Counted from the first letter of the stretch, positions 1-9,147 are shown. The stretch: DNA of 64,000 nt from Paraburkholderia largidicola (GCF_013426895.1 NZ_AP023174.1:1426001-1490000); one strand, 5' to 3'. Numbers and translations: made by a program. Notes: generated by a model from the letters alone, not told the origin.

Positions 1-1376
1 CCGCCATTGCCGCCACCCGGACGGCCACGGCCGCCGCCGAAACCGCCGCGACCGTTAGCCGGCGGGGACTTGCGCGGCTCGAAGCCTTCGACCACGTTGA
101 CAGGCAGCGGCGAACGCACGAAACGCTCGATGCGCTTCAGCGCGCCCTGTTCCGCGTGATGCACGAGGCTCACTGCGATGCCCGAGCGGCCCGCGCGGCC
201 CGTACGGCCAATACGGTGCACGTAGTCTTCAGCGAACTTCGGCAGGTCGTAGTTGAACACGTGCGTGATGCCGGGAATGTCGATACCACGCGCAGCAACG
301 TCCGTCGCCACCAGCACGCGCACGCGGCGCTCGCGCAGCGCGCGGATCGTGCGGTTACGCGCGCCTTGGGGCAGGTCGCCGTGCAGCGCAGCCGATTCGA
401 AGCCGGCGTCGGCCAGACGGCCAGCCAGCGAGTCGGCATCGCTCTTGGTTGCCGTGAACACGATGGCCTGGTCGAGGCCGTCGGCGCGCAGCAGATGGTC
501 GAGCAGGCGATCCTTATGATCGCGGTCGTCGACGTAATGCACGGTTTGCGCGATGTTCGTGCGCTGTTCCATACGCTGGACGATCTCGATACGCTCCGGA
601 TCCTTCAGCAGACGGCCCGTCAGCGAACCGATCTTGCCGTCGAGCGTGGCCGAGAACAGCATGGTCTGGCGCGTCGCGGGCGTCGCGGCGACGATCGTCT
701 CGATGTCGTCGATGAAGCCCATGTCGAGCATGCGGTCGGCTTCGTCGAGTACCAGCATCTGCAGTTGCGACAGGTCGATGCGGCCGCGCTCCAGATGGTC
801 GAGCAGACGACCCGGCGTGGCAACCAGGATTTCGGGGTTCTTCGCCAGCAGCATCAGCTGCTGGCCGTATGCGACGCCGCCCAGAATGCTGACCGTGCGC
901 AGACGCTTGAGGTGCTTGCCGTACGTGGACGCTGCCGTCGTCACCTGCATCGCGAGTTCGCGAGTCGGCGTGAGGACGAGCAGGCCCGGACGCGCGACGG
1001 GCATCGGACGGCGGCCACGGCCACCGGCGTTGCTGTCGCTGCGCGGCTCGCGCGGTTGGCTGGCCTGGGTTTTTTGCAGCTGCGCGAAGCGCTCGATGGC
1101 GGGCAGCATGAACGCCGCCGTCTTGCCCGAACCCGTCGGGCTCGACACCAGCAGGTCGCGGCCCGCGATGCCGGCGGGGATGGCGCGCTGCTGGACGGGC
1201 GTCGGCGTCTTGTAGCCGGCTGCCGTCAGCGCAGAGACGATCTCCGCCGACAGACCCAGCTCAGCGAACGTCGGGCCTTCAGCTTCAACGGCTTGCACGG
1301 CCGTTTCCGGCGTGTCGAGACCGAGGGCTTGTTCGGCGATGGCGTTCAGCGGGCTGGTGGTATTGCTCGAAGTCAT
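1..1376 (-). CDS. DEAD-box ATP-dependent RNA helicase, RhlE-like (C-terminus cut by window edge)
   Basis: ATP-dependent RNA helicase that unwinds short RNA duplexes; relatives act in ribosome assembly and RNA turnover in the cytoplasm. About 458 residues are visible, running off the left edge. Seen: Q motif near residue 59, Walker A (SSPTGSGKT) at 78-86, PTRELA near 137, TPGR near 187, DEAD at 211-214, SAT near 242, then ATDVAARGID and HRIGRTGRAG in the second RecA domain. A Gly/Arg-rich insert of about 25 residues separates Walker A from PTRELA. From about residue 435 the protein becomes a Gly/Arg/Pro tail of the kind that binds RNA. The ATG has AAGGA five bases upstream. Helicase identity is certain; RhlE rather than another DEAD-box class is inference from the simple two-domain plan and basic tail. 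Confidence 0.93.
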   Translation of the reverse strand, partial: MTSSNTTSPLNAIAEQALGLDTPETAVQAVEAEGPTFAELGLSAEIVSALTAAGYKTPTPVQQRAIPAGIAGRDLLVSSPTGSGKTAAFMLPAIERFAQLQKTQASQPREPRSDSNAGGRGRRPMPVARPGLLVLTPTRELAMQVTTAASTYGKHLKRLRTVSILGGVAYGQQLMLLAKNPEILVATPGRLLDHLERGRIDLSQLQMLVLDEADRMLDMGFIDDIETIVAATPATRQTMLFSATLDGKIGSLTGRLLKDPERIEIVQRMEQRTNIAQTVHYVDDRDHKDRLLDHLLRADGLDQAIVFTATKSDADSLAGRLADAGFESAALHGDLPQGARNRTIRALRERRVRVLVATDVAARGIDIPGITHVFNYDLPKFAEDYVHRIGRTGRAGRSGIAVSLVHHAEQGALKRIERFVRSPLPVNVVEGFEPRKSPPANGRGGFGGGRGRPGGGNG

Positions 1377-1799
1377 GAGAATCCTTGAAACATGGGAAAT
1401 AACACGTCGGCGCCAATCGGCATACCCAAGTCGTCGGATTCAGCGAGCAAAAAATCAGCGAGCAAATCGAAAAACGGGGGCAACTCGCAACAATGAAGGC
1501 GAGTTTCTCGTTAGAAGCTGTATCGAATGCGACATGCCGGAATTGGCGTGCCGCCAGCCTGGACTTGACGGCCCGTAGGGCCATGCAGGAGGGGACAGGT
1601 TCTAAACTGGATTGGAGCAAAACGCTACGAGACGCTTTTCCGCAGCGTCGCCGGAACAGGCCGGACATAAGCGGTGAAGCGCAGCCAGCATTATAACGAT
1701 TTTTGCTGCACCGCGCCACCGTTAAGAACTTTCCGAATGAAGGAGGCCAATTCGTAAGAAGAATCGATGCCCCTCACCGCGCATTCGACGCGTTTCGTA
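1377..1799. other. Intergenic region holding the long helicase leader
   Basis: No convincing gene. Read on the minus strand it is the upstream region of the helicase. It holds a perfect -10 hexamer at 1690-1695 and two short hairpins: 1631-1636 pairs with 1644-1649 (7-base loop), and 1570-1574 pairs with 1578-1582. There is also a direct repeat TCAGCGAGCAAA at 1440-1451 and 1455-1466. If the promoter is used, the helicase mRNA has a leader of about 300 nt. Confidence 0.5.
1690..1718 (-). promoter_or_regulatory. Candidate promoter for the DEAD-box helicase
   Basis: On the minus strand a perfect TATAAT lies at 1695-1690. The position 17 bases upstream (1718-1713) reads GTGGCG, a poor -35. It sits about 315 bases before the helicase ATG. 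The call rests on the -10 alone. Confidence 0.4.
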
Positions 1800-2069
1800 T
1801 CAGGCCGCCGTACCGTTTTTCAGCGATTCGACCAACTCGACATATTGCTGGCACGCGGTTTCCTGCGAGGTGCCTTGCAACGCAGCCCACGCATCGTACT
1901 TGTACTTGCCGACGATATCCGTGAAGCCGGGTTTGTCGCCGTGCACGTCGCCGTCGGTGGCCTGCTTGAAGAGCGCGTACAGGCGCAGCAGCGTGAGATT
2001 GCCCGGACGCTCCGGCAGTTGCTTCACGTCTTCCTGTGCCTTGGCGAAGAGACCGTCCACGTCGCTCAT
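1800..2069 (-). CDS. Acyl-CoA-binding protein
   Basis: Small cytosolic carrier (89 residues) that binds long-chain acyl-CoA esters. The length matches the four-helix ACBP family. The family signature is visible as KYKYDAWAALQG near residues 54-65, with the Lys and Tyr that contact CoA, and an early NLTLLRLYALFKQA helix. I chose the inner ATG at 2069 over an in-frame ATG at 2081, because GGAGA sits seven bases before the inner one and the resulting N-terminus (MSDVDGLFAKAQ) is family-like. It is a single gene between the helicase leader and the divergent tsaB. Bacterial ACBPs are scattered in distribution; the physiological substrate cannot be read here. Confidence 0.9.
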   Translation of the reverse strand: MSDVDGLFAKAQEDVKQLPERPGNLTLLRLYALFKQATDGDVHGDKPGFTDIVGKYKYDAWAALQGTSQETACQQYVELVESLKNGTAA

Positions 2070-2226
2070 CAGATTCTCCATTCGTTATTCGAGATAGGGC
2101 GTCGATCATAACAAGCGATGCGCGGCGCGCGGCCACGCAAGGCTGGAGCGATCCTTCCAAACGCCGGGCGCGGTTGGCGGGCACGCGTCGGGTTTTGTTC
2201 GCATCCGGTGACGCAGGGTGCCGCAT

Positions 2227-2232
2227 TACAAT
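2227..2232 (+). promoter_or_regulatory. Possible -10 element of tsaB
   Basis: TACAAT (5 of 6 to consensus) ends seven bases before the tsaB ATG, with no recognisable -35 at 16-18 bases. A start six or seven bases downstream would give a leaderless or nearly leaderless mRNA. Weak call. Confidence 0.25.
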
Positions 2233-2239
2233 AGCGGTC

Positions 2240-3103
2240 ATGACGAAAACCGTGCTGCTTGCCCTCGATACTTCGACCGAATTCTGCTCGGTCGCACTCC
2301 TGTCCGCCGATTCCGCCGACGCTGCGTCATCGGCCGAACCGGACGCGCCCGCGTCCTCACCGCACGTATGGACGCGTCACGAAGCGACGGGCGCCGTCTC
2401 CAGCACGCGGCTTCTGCCTGCCATTCGCGAACTGTTCGACGAAGCGGGTCTTGCGCTCGCCGACTGCGACGCGATTGCGTTCGGCTCGGGGCCTGGCTCG
2501 TTCACGGGCTTGCGCACCGCGACGGGCGTCGCGCAGGGGCTCGCGTTCGGCCTGAATTGCCCGGTGGTGCCGATCGGCACGCTGCTCGCGTGCGCCGAAA
2601 GCGTACGGCTGCGCGATCCGTCGGCGACGCGCGTGCTCGCCGCGCTCGACGCCCGCATGGACGAGGTCTATTGGGCCGACTACGCGTGGGACGACGGTGC
2701 GGGGGAGTGGCGCACGGTGCATCACGCCTCGCTTGGCGCGCCCGACGCGCTTGCGTTGCCGGATCAGCCGTTCACGCTCGCGGGCAATGCCGCGGCCGCG
2801 TTCGGCGAACGCCTGAAGGCGGCCGCGGCGGCGCGCAGCGTCGACCGGGAAGCCGTGCCGCACGCGTTGCCGGTCGCGTTTGCCGCGCTGCGGGCGTTCC
2901 GCGCGGGCCGCACGCTGCCCGCCGACCAGGCCGCGCCGGAGTACATCCGCGACAAGGTTGCGCAAACCACGGAAGAGCGCATGGCCGCCAAGGCCGCGCA
3001 AGTGCAGGCAGCGGCAGCGCTGACGGAGCAGCCGGGCAAAACGGGTATATCGGATCAACCGGGCCACAGGGCCCAGACCGCGCACGACGAGGGCACACGA
3101 TGA
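2240..3103 (+). CDS. tsaB: tRNA threonylcarbamoyladenosine biosynthesis protein TsaB
   Basis: Partner of TsaD and TsaE in forming N6-threonylcarbamoyladenosine at position 37 of ANN-decoding tRNAs; TsaB is an inactive ASKHA-fold paralogue of TsaD that scaffolds the complex. The 287-residue protein opens [20 protein letters not shown], typical of the family, and carries [20 protein letters not shown] near residues 84-103. A 25-residue Ala/Ser/Pro-rich insert near residues 25-45 is longer than in short homologues. The frame is open further upstream, but the family start is at 2240. The stop overlaps the rimI start (ATGA), so the two are probably translationally coupled. TsaB and RimI are often neighbours in proteobacteria. 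Confidence 0.95.
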   Translation: MTKTVLLALDTSTEFCSVALLSADSADAASSAEPDAPASSPHVWTRHEATGAVSSTRLLPAIRELFDEAGLALADCDAIAFGSGPGSFTGLRTATGVAQGLAFGLNCPVVPIGTLLACAESVRLRDPSATRVLAALDARMDEVYWADYAWDDGAGEWRTVHHASLGAPDALALPDQPFTLAGNAAAAFGERLKAAAAARSVDREAVPHALPVAFAALRAFRAGRTLPADQAAPEYIRDKVAQTTEERMAAKAAQVQAAAALTEQPGKTGISDQPGHRAQTAHDEGTR

Positions 3104-3594
3104 GCGGTGTGTTGCTGGCGGACCGTTATATGTCGCCGATGACCGAAGGCGATCTCGACGAGGTCGCCGCTGTCGAAAAACTCGCCTATGAATTTCCGTG
3201 GAGCCGGGGCAACTTCGAAGACTCGCTGCGCAACGGCTACTTCGGCATGTGCCTGCGGCATGTGACGGGCACGCTGATCGGCTATTGCGTGCTGATGCCC
3301 GTCGTCGATGAAATGCATCTGCTCAATCTGTGTGTCGCGCCCGTGGCGCAGCATGCGGGCGCGGGGCTCTCGCTGCTGCGCGAAGCCGTGCGCATTACGC
3401 GCGGCGAAAAACTCGCGGGCATGCTGCTCGAAGTGCGGCCGTCGAACCATCGCGCGATCAAGCTGTACGAGCGCTTTGGATTCACGTCGATTGGCCGTCG
3501 TAAGAACTATTATCCGGCGCGTCATCGCAGCCGGGAGGACGCCATCGTCATGCGTTTCAGTTTCGTCAAGGAGGGCGCAGATGGCGCTGCATGA
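3100..3594 (+). CDS. rimI: Ribosomal protein S18 alanine N-acetyltransferase RimI
   Basis: GNAT-family enzyme that transfers acetyl from acetyl-CoA to the N-terminal alanine of ribosomal protein S18. The 164 residues show the GNAT plan: an N-terminal strand and helix with [12 protein letters not shown], the strand HLLNLCVAP, the acetyl-CoA loop region ([14 protein letters not shown]), and the C-terminal [18 protein letters not shown] typical of RimI. The loop reads AQHAGAG rather than the common Q/RxxGxG/A form, so it is slightly divergent. The ATG overlaps the tsaB stop, and its own stop lies inside the next gene, consistent with one operon. Confidence 0.94.
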   Translation: MSGVLLADRYMSPMTEGDLDEVAAVEKLAYEFPWSRGNFEDSLRNGYFGMCLRHVTGTLIGYCVLMPVVDEMHLLNLCVAPVAQHAGAGLSLLREAVRITRGEKLAGMLLEVRPSNHRAIKLYERFGFTSIGRRKNYYPARHRSREDAIVMRFSFVKEGADGAA

Positions 3595-4609
3595 ATCCGC
3601 ATTGGTAGAACTCGGTCTGGCGCCGATGTGGGTGCGTCGCGGGATCGGGCAGGGCGCAGCAGCGGAGCAGGCGCCTGAAAGCGCCGCCGCTGCCGTGTCG
3701 AGCGAAGCGGCCCATGCCCGTGCCGATAGGGACGGGGTCGATCGCGACGAAGCGGCTCGCGCGGAGGCAACGGGTTCGATCGAAACGCAATCGGACGGTG
3801 CCATGTCGCGCGACGCCGGTGAAGCCGCAATCACACCCGCTGCGCGAGCCGAAGCGCAACCGGCCGCCGATGCACCCGGATCCCGCCGTACCGCGCAGCC
3901 CACATCGGACGCGCCGCCGCCGTCATCCGACGACGACTTCGCCTGGTTCGACGATCTTCCCGCCGAACCGCCGTCGCACACGTCGCCGATCGAAGCAAAA
4001 ACGGACAACCCCGGGCAGCCGGCCATCGACACGCTCGACTGGCCCGCGCTCGAAGCCCGCGTGTCGGCATGCGAACGTTGCCGCCTGTGTGAGCGGCGCA
4101 CCAACACGGTGTTCGGCGTCGGCGATCGCGAAGCCGACTGGATGCTGATCGGCGAAGCGCCGGGCGAAAACGAGGACAAGCAAGGCGAACCGTTCGTCGG
4201 CCAGGCGGGCAAGCTGCTCGACAACATGCTGCAATCGCTCGATCTCGCGCGCGGCACGAATGTCTATATTGCGAATGTGATCAAGTGCCGGCCGCCCGGC
4301 AACCGCAATCCCGAACCGGACGAGGTCGCGCGCTGCGAGCCGTATCTGCAGCGCCAGGTCGCACTCGTGAAGCCGAAGCTGATCGTGGCGCTCGGGCGCT
4401 TCGCCGCGCAGAGTCTGCTGAAGACGGAGGCGAGCATTTCGTCGCTGCGCGGACGCGTTCACGAATATGAAGGCGTGCCCGTCATCGTCACCTACCATCC
4501 GGCGTATCTGCTACGCAGCCTCGGCGACAAGTCGAAGTCCTGGCAGGACCTGTGCCTCGCCCGCGATACGTGGCGCAACGCAGCCGCGCAAGGAGAAGCG
4601 GCGAAATGA
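3581..4609 (+). CDS. Uracil-DNA glycosylase, iron-sulfur (family 4 type) with long N-terminal extension
   Basis: Removes uracil from DNA in base excision repair. The catalytic domain begins near residue 150: C164-x2-C167 and C236/C252 match the four 4Fe-4S ligands of family 4 enzymes, [20 protein letters not shown] (near 191-210) is the uracil and DNA-binding motif, and HPAYLLR (306-312) is the second active-site motif. Residues 20-150 are Ala/Asp/Glu/Pro-rich and look unstructured; the family core is only about 200 residues. The ATG at 3581 has AAGGAGG ten bases upstream and overlaps the end of rimI. The stop overlaps the next ATG. The family is certain; the function of the extension is unknown. 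Confidence 0.93.
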   Translation: MALHESALVELGLAPMWVRRGIGQGAAAEQAPESAAAAVSSEAAHARADRDGVDRDEAARAEATGSIETQSDGAMSRDAGEAAITPAARAEAQPAADAPGSRRTAQPTSDAPPPSSDDDFAWFDDLPAEPPSHTSPIEAKTDNPGQPAIDTLDWPALEARVSACERCRLCERRTNTVFGVGDREADWMLIGEAPGENEDKQGEPFVGQAGKLLDNMLQSLDLARGTNVYIANVIKCRPPGNRNPEPDEVARCEPYLQRQVALVKPKLIVALGRFAAQSLLKTEASISSLRGRVHEYEGVPVIVTYHPAYLLRSLGDKSKSWQDLCLARDTWRNAAAQGEAAK

Positions 4610-5586
4610 GCGAAGACGCGGGGTCGGCAGCGTCGTTCGAGGCGCCGTCAGCGGCCCGGCTGGATGCGCTCGTCGATGCCGCCGTGCGCGACATCGCGTG
4701 GCTGCTGTTCAGCCCCGACCTGTTGCGCGCGCAACGGCCGCCCGGTGTGCTCGCAACGCCGTTCGAATCTCCTGATGAAGTCGCTGCGTCGCTGGACTGG
4801 CTCGAAGCGCAGGACGCCGACCCCGCTGAGTTGCACGGGCATATTGCGGCGTCGCGCGTCACGCGCCTCGGGCGCTACGCCGAGTGCCTGCTCGGATGGT
4901 TTCTGAAGCAGGGTCCGGCGGCGCGCCTGATCGCGGCGAACGTGCCGCTGCGCCGCGCGGGCGTGACGCTCGGCGAATGCGATTTTCTCGTCGAGACGCA
5001 CGCGGGCAGGCGGCTGCATTGGGAATTGGCCGTCAAATGCTATCTGCACGCAGGCGAGGGCCGCGGCGAACTGGCCGACTACGTCGGCCCGAATCTGCAG
5101 GACCGCTTCGATCTGAAGCTCGTGCATCTGCTCGATCATCAGTTGCCGCTCAGTGCGCGCGAAGAGTTTGCGTCGCTCGGCCATCGCGGTCCGTGGGATC
5201 CGCAGATGTTCGTGAAGGGCTGGCTGTTCTACCGCAATGGCATCGCGGAGCGCGACCCCGTCGAAATCGATCCGACGCACGCGCGCGGCTGGTGGACGAC
5301 ACGCGCCGAGTGGCCGTCGTTTTCCGGCACACAGGCTGATGCCTGGATGCTGCTGCCGAGGCTCGAATGGCTCGCGCCGCGTGTGCGCGACAGGCATCAC
5401 GCGTCGGGCTTCGTAACAGGGGATGCGCTCGCGCAGCAACTCGCGCAACAGACCGGCCCGACCATGGTCGCGGCCTTCGTCGAGCGTGCCGATGGACTGT
5501 GGACCGAGCGCTCGCGCGGCTTCATCGTGCCCGACGACTGGCCCGAGCGGGCTCAGGCATTTGCGCGCGAGCAGACAAGCCGCTGA
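4606..5586 (+). CDS. DUF1853 family protein
   Basis: A 326-residue cytosolic protein that I place in DUF1853, a proteobacterial family of unknown biochemical function. Visible landmarks are DIAWLLFSPDLL near residues 23-34, LGRYAECLLGWFL near 88-100, and a block near 125-148 with GECDFLV followed by HWELAVKCYLH. The acidic D, then E and K spacing resembles the core of PD-(D/E)XK nucleases, so a nuclease-like fold is possible, but this is inference. The ATG overlaps the stop of the uracil-DNA glycosylase and has AGGAGAA upstream, so it is probably the last gene of the tsaB operon. Confidence 0.8.
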   Translation: MSEDAGSAASFEAPSAARLDALVDAAVRDIAWLLFSPDLLRAQRPPGVLATPFESPDEVAASLDWLEAQDADPAELHGHIAASRVTRLGRYAECLLGWFLKQGPAARLIAANVPLRRAGVTLGECDFLVETHAGRRLHWELAVKCYLHAGEGRGELADYVGPNLQDRFDLKLVHLLDHQLPLSAREEFASLGHRGPWDPQMFVKGWLFYRNGIAERDPVEIDPTHARGWWTTRAEWPSFSGTQADAWMLLPRLEWLAPRVRDRHHASGFVTGDALAQQLAQQTGPTMVAAFVERADGLWTERSRGFIVPDDWPERAQAFAREQTSR

Positions 5587-5607
5587 CAGGCGCTCAGCGG
5601 CTGGATT

Positions 5608-6414
5608 TCACCACCAGCGATAGAAGTGATGCACCGGCCCGACGCCATGACCGACGTCGAGCCGTCCGCTCTGTTCGAGCGCGCCCGTCAGCCAGACTTT
5701 CGCATCGGCGACGGCGCTTGCGAGGTCGTCGCGCTGCGGAATCAGCGCTGCGATCGCCGACGACAGCGAGCAGCCCGTGCCGTGCGTGTTCTTGACGGGC
5801 ACGCGCGGACCGGCGAGGCGCATCGTGCCGCTGTCCTGGATCAACCAGTCGGGACTGTCGGCGGCGGCGAGGTGGCCGCCTTTCATCAGCACGGCGCGCG
5901 CGCCCAGCTTGCGTAAGGCTTCGCCCTGTTCGACCATCGCGGCTTCGTCGGTTGCGCTCGCTGTGCCAAGCAGCGCGGCCGCTTCCGGCAGATTCGGCGT
6001 CAGCAGATCGGCGAGGGGCAGCAGTTCGCTGCGCACGGCATCGACGGCTTCGGGCGCGAGCAGCGCGTGATTGCTCTTCGAGATCATGACGGTGTCGAGC
6101 ACCACATGCTTCGGCTGGTGACGGCGCAGCGCGTCGGCGACGGCGCGCACGATCCCGGCGTTGGCCAGCATGCCGATCTTCACCGCGTCGATGCGGATGT
6201 CGTCGAACACGGCATCCAGCTGCGCAGTCACGAAGCCGGGGTCGGGCGTGTGGATGGCCGTCACGCCGCGCGTGTTCTGCGCCGTCAATGCCGTGATCAC
6301 GCTTGCGCCGTACGCGCCGAGCGCCGAGAAAGCCTTGAGATCGGCCTGAATGCCGGCGCCGCCGCCGGAGTCGGAGCCGGCGATCGTCAGGACGTTGGGA
6401 ATCGGTCGGGTCAT
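5608..6414 (-). CDS. thiD: Hydroxymethylpyrimidine/phosphomethylpyrimidine kinase ThiD
   Basis: Phosphorylates HMP and then HMP-phosphate with ATP, giving HMP-PP for thiamine phosphate synthesis. The 268 residues match ribokinase-fold ThiD: VLTIAGSDSGGGAGIQADLK at the N-terminus, the substrate region ITALTAQNTRGV near 40, VKIGML near 76, VLDTVMISKSN near 105, and the anion-hole/catalytic block NTHGTGCSLSSAIAA near 210-224, with the catalytic cysteine. It converges on the DUF1853 gene with only 21 bases between stops. No thiamine riboswitch or other thi gene is visible nearby, so it appears to be a stand-alone salvage and biosynthetic gene here. Confidence 0.96.
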   Translation of the reverse strand: MTRPIPNVLTIAGSDSGGGAGIQADLKAFSALGAYGASVITALTAQNTRGVTAIHTPDPGFVTAQLDAVFDDIRIDAVKIGMLANAGIVRAVADALRRHQPKHVVLDTVMISKSNHALLAPEAVDAVRSELLPLADLLTPNLPEAAALLGTASATDEAAMVEQGEALRKLGARAVLMKGGHLAAADSPDWLIQDSGTMRLAGPRVPVKNTHGTGCSLSSAIAALIPQRDDLASAVADAKVWLTGALEQSGRLDVGHGVGPVHHFYRWW

Positions 6415-6515
6415 GGAAAAACCTGAAAAGCAGGGCGCGTGGGACGCGCTGGAAGAAGACGGATGCGCGGCGGCAGTTCGGAAGCGGCGGGTGTCAGCGC
6501 CACGTCAGCGCCGCG

Positions 6516-7823
6516 TCAGTGCCGCGCTTCGCCGATCAGCGATACGGAATCGAACGCGCGCTGGTTCGCCTGATGGCGGCGCATCACGACCCACATCATC
6601 ACGCACACGAAGGTGCCGAACAGCACGATCACGATCGCGACGGGCACGTCGAGCCAGACGAGCACGGCATACAGGCACAGCATCACGAGCACGGACAGGT
6701 TCTCGTTGAAGTTCTGCACGGCGATCGAGTGACCCGCCGACAGCAGCACGTGCCCGCGATGCTGGAGCAGCGCATTCATCGGCACGACGAAGAACCCCGA
6801 CAGTGCGCCGACGACCATCAGGAAGATATAGGCAAAGATCAGATAACCGGGGACGTGCATCTTGCCGAAGTAGAAGCCCCAGTGAGACGGAAACAGATTT
6901 TTCGTATAGAAGGCCATCAGCATCACCGCGATGCCCATGATGATGCCGACGGGCAGCACCGACAGCGACTTCTTCAACGGCACGCGCGCGGCGGCGATCA
7001 TCGCGCCCGCTGCGACGCCCACGGCGACCACGGCCTGCAGGATCGCGCCTTCCGACAGCGACATGCCGAGCGACACTTCCGCCCACTTCAGCACGATGAA
7101 TTGCAGCGTCGCGCCGGCGCCCCAGAACAGCGTCGTGACGGCGAGCGAAATCTGGCCGAGCTTGTCGCGCCACAGCACGAGGAAGCAGTCGGCGAAGTCG
7201 GTAATGAGCTTGATGGGGCCGTGTTCCTGGCGCGGATAGCGGGCACCCGTGTCGGGAATGCGCAGATTGAACAGCGCAGCGACTGCGTAGATCAGGATGA
7301 TGATGAGCATCGCCGCTTCCGCCGGTGTATGGATCGCGGACGGCGTGTGCTTGATGATGTGGGAAGCGATATGCGGGCTGATCAGTGCGCCGCCGAGTAC
7401 GGTGCCGAGAATGATCGAGCCGACGGTCGTGCCTTCGATCCAGCCGTTTGCGGCGACGAGGCGGTCAGGCGGCAGCAGCTCGGTGAGAATGCCGTATTTG
7501 GCGGGCGAGTAGGCGGCGGCGCCAAATCCGACGATCCCGTAGGCCAGCAGCGGATGCGCGCCGACCAGCATCGTGAGGCAACCGACCACCTTGATGGTAT
7601 TGGTCACGAACATCACACGGCCCTTCGGACGGGAGTCCGCGAAGGCGCCGACAAAAGCCGCGAGCACGACGTACGACAGCACAAAAAACAGCTTGAGCAG
7701 CGGCGTCATCCAGTTCGGGGCGTGAAGATCTTTCAGCAGTGCAATAGCAGCGATCAGAAGCGCATTGTCGGCCAGCGACGAAAAAAACTGCGCGGCCATA
7801 ATGGTGTAAAAACCTTTTTTCAT
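6516..7823 (-). CDS. lplT: Lysophospholipid transporter LplT (MFS)
   Basis: Inner-membrane MFS protein that flips lysophospholipids to the cytosolic face for reacylation. The 435 residues start MKKGFYTIMAAQFFSSLADN and contain about 12 hydrophobic segments, with the MFS loop ADSRPKGRVM near residues 69-78 and SPAKYGILTELLPPDRLVAANG near 115-135, both typical of LplT. A frame extension to 7913 is open, but the family start is at 7823, with a weak GAGGAA upstream. In enterobacteria lplT is paired with aas, the acyltransferase; no aas homologue is in this window, and the neighbours are alr and radA on the other strand. Confidence 0.92.
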   Translation of the reverse strand: MKKGFYTIMAAQFFSSLADNALLIAAIALLKDLHAPNWMTPLLKLFFVLSYVVLAAFVGAFADSRPKGRVMFVTNTIKVVGCLTMLVGAHPLLAYGIVGFGAAAYSPAKYGILTELLPPDRLVAANGWIEGTTVGSIILGTVLGGALISPHIASHIIKHTPSAIHTPAEAAMLIIILIYAVAALFNLRIPDTGARYPRQEHGPIKLITDFADCFLVLWRDKLGQISLAVTTLFWGAGATLQFIVLKWAEVSLGMSLSEGAILQAVVAVGVAAGAMIAAARVPLKKSLSVLPVGIIMGIAVMLMAFYTKNLFPSHWGFYFGKMHVPGYLIFAYIFLMVVGALSGFFVVPMNALLQHRGHVLLSAGHSIAVQNFNENLSVLVMLCLYAVLVWLDVPVAIVIVLFGTFVCVMMWVVMRRHQANQRAFDSVSLIGEARH

Positions 7824-7916
7824 CTGATGCGATGCTTTCCTCGCTGCGGTCTGTCCGCCCCGGCCGTGAGGTGTGCGTCCGGGCTTATTCCGTTCGAAAT
7901 GGGTTGTGCGCACGGC

Positions 7917-7945
7917 TTTATATCACGAAAATAGCCGAATCCCGA
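7917..7945 (-). promoter_or_regulatory. Candidate extended -10 promoter of lplT
   Basis: On the minus strand TGATATAAA at 7925-7917 is an extended -10 (TGn plus TATAAA). Seventeen bases further upstream is TCGGGA (3 of 6 to the -35 consensus). It would give an lplT leader of about 85 nt. It lies in the 219-base divergent region shared with alr. Confidence 0.45.
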
Positions 7946-8042
7946 CTAGCAGAATCCTTGATCGCATTGTCGAGGTTGCCATCGGCGCGTTGAAAACGCA
8001 CTGTAAGCTACTGATTCGACAATGTCTTTACGAAAATATCCC

Positions 8043-9113
8043 ATGCCGCGCCCAGTCTCAGCCACGATTCATACCGCCGCTCTCGCCAATAACCTCGCAG
8101 TTGCCCGCCGTTATGCGCCGAAGTCCAAAATCTGGGCCGTCGTCAAGGCCAACGCCTACGGTCACGGGCTCGCGCGGGCGTTCCCGGGCTTGCGCGCCAC
8201 CGACGGCTTTGGTTTGCTCGACCTCGAAGAAGCCGTGAAGTTGCGTGAATTAGGCTGGGCCGGGCCAATTTTGTTGCTCGAGGGCTTTTTCCGGCCGACG
8301 GATATCGACGTGATCGACCGTTACAGCCTCACCACGGCGCTGCATTCGGACGAGCAATTGCGCATGCTGGAAATGGCGCGTCTGTCCAAGCCCGTCAATA
8401 TCCAGTTGAAAATGAACAGCGGCATGAACCGGCTCGGCTACACGCCCGAGAAGTTCCGCGCCGCGTGGGAGCGCGCGCGGGCCTGCCAGGGCGTGGGCCA
8501 GATCACGTTGATGACCCATTTCTCGGACGCCGACAGCGAGCGCGGCATCACCCATCAGATGGAAGCGTTCGAACGCGGCGCGCAGGGCATCGCGGGCGCG
8601 CGCAGCCTGTCCAATTCGGCCGCTACGCTCTGGTATCCGGAGGCGCATTTCGACTGGGTGCGCCCGGGCGTGATGCTGTACGGCGCGTCGCCCTCGGGCC
8701 TGAGCGCGGAGATCAAGGACACGGGTCTGCAACCGGCAATGACGCTGAGCTCGGAACTGATCGCAGTGCAGACGCTCAAGGAAGGCAGCACGATTGGCTA
8801 TGGCTCGATTTTCACCGCGCGCGCAGGCATGCGCGTCGGCGTCGTTGCGTGCGGTTACGCGGACGGCTATCCGCGTGTCGCGCCAGAAGGCACGCCTGTG
8901 ATCGTCGACGGCATCCGCACGCGGATCGTGGGGCGCGTGTCGATGGACATGATTACCGTCGATCTCACGCCGTGTCCGCAGGCGAACGTCGGCTCGCGCG
9001 TCGAGTTGTGGGGCGCACAGTTGCCCATCGACGACGTCGCGCAGTCATCCGGCACGATCGGCTACGAGCTGATGTGCGCTGTCGCGCCGCGCGTGCCTGT
9101 GCGCGCCGAATAA
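8043..9113 (+). CDS. alr: Alanine racemase
   Basis: PLP-dependent interconversion of L- and D-alanine, supplying D-Ala for peptidoglycan. The 356 residues begin [20 protein letters not shown]. The PLP lysine is in [12 protein letters not shown] (residues 31-42), the substrate-side region has [10 protein letters not shown], and the second catalytic Tyr is in IGYGSIF near 252-258; GYADGYPR and RVSMDM follow as usual. An ATG seven codons earlier (8022) is in frame; neither start has a good ribosome-binding site, so I used the family N-terminus. TTGAAA at 7990 could be a -35, but I see no convincing -10. Only 34 bases separate it from radA. Alr versus DadX cannot be settled. Confidence 0.95.
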   Translation: MPRPVSATIHTAALANNLAVARRYAPKSKIWAVVKANAYGHGLARAFPGLRATDGFGLLDLEEAVKLRELGWAGPILLLEGFFRPTDIDVIDRYSLTTALHSDEQLRMLEMARLSKPVNIQLKMNSGMNRLGYTPEKFRAAWERARACQGVGQITLMTHFSDADSERGITHQMEAFERGAQGIAGARSLSNSAATLWYPEAHFDWVRPGVMLYGASPSGLSAEIKDTGLQPAMTLSSELIAVQTLKEGSTIGYGSIFTARAGMRVGVVACGYADGYPRVAPEGTPVIVDGIRTRIVGRVSMDMITVDLTPCPQANVGSRVELWGAQLPIDDVAQSSGTIGYELMCAVAPRVPVRAE

Positions 9114-9147
9114 CCCTATCAAGAACCACCACGCGTGACGAAACAAG

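Noticed and set aside
156..1388. A 410-codon plus-strand frame opposite the helicase
   Set aside because: The minus strand carries all DEAD-box motifs in order.
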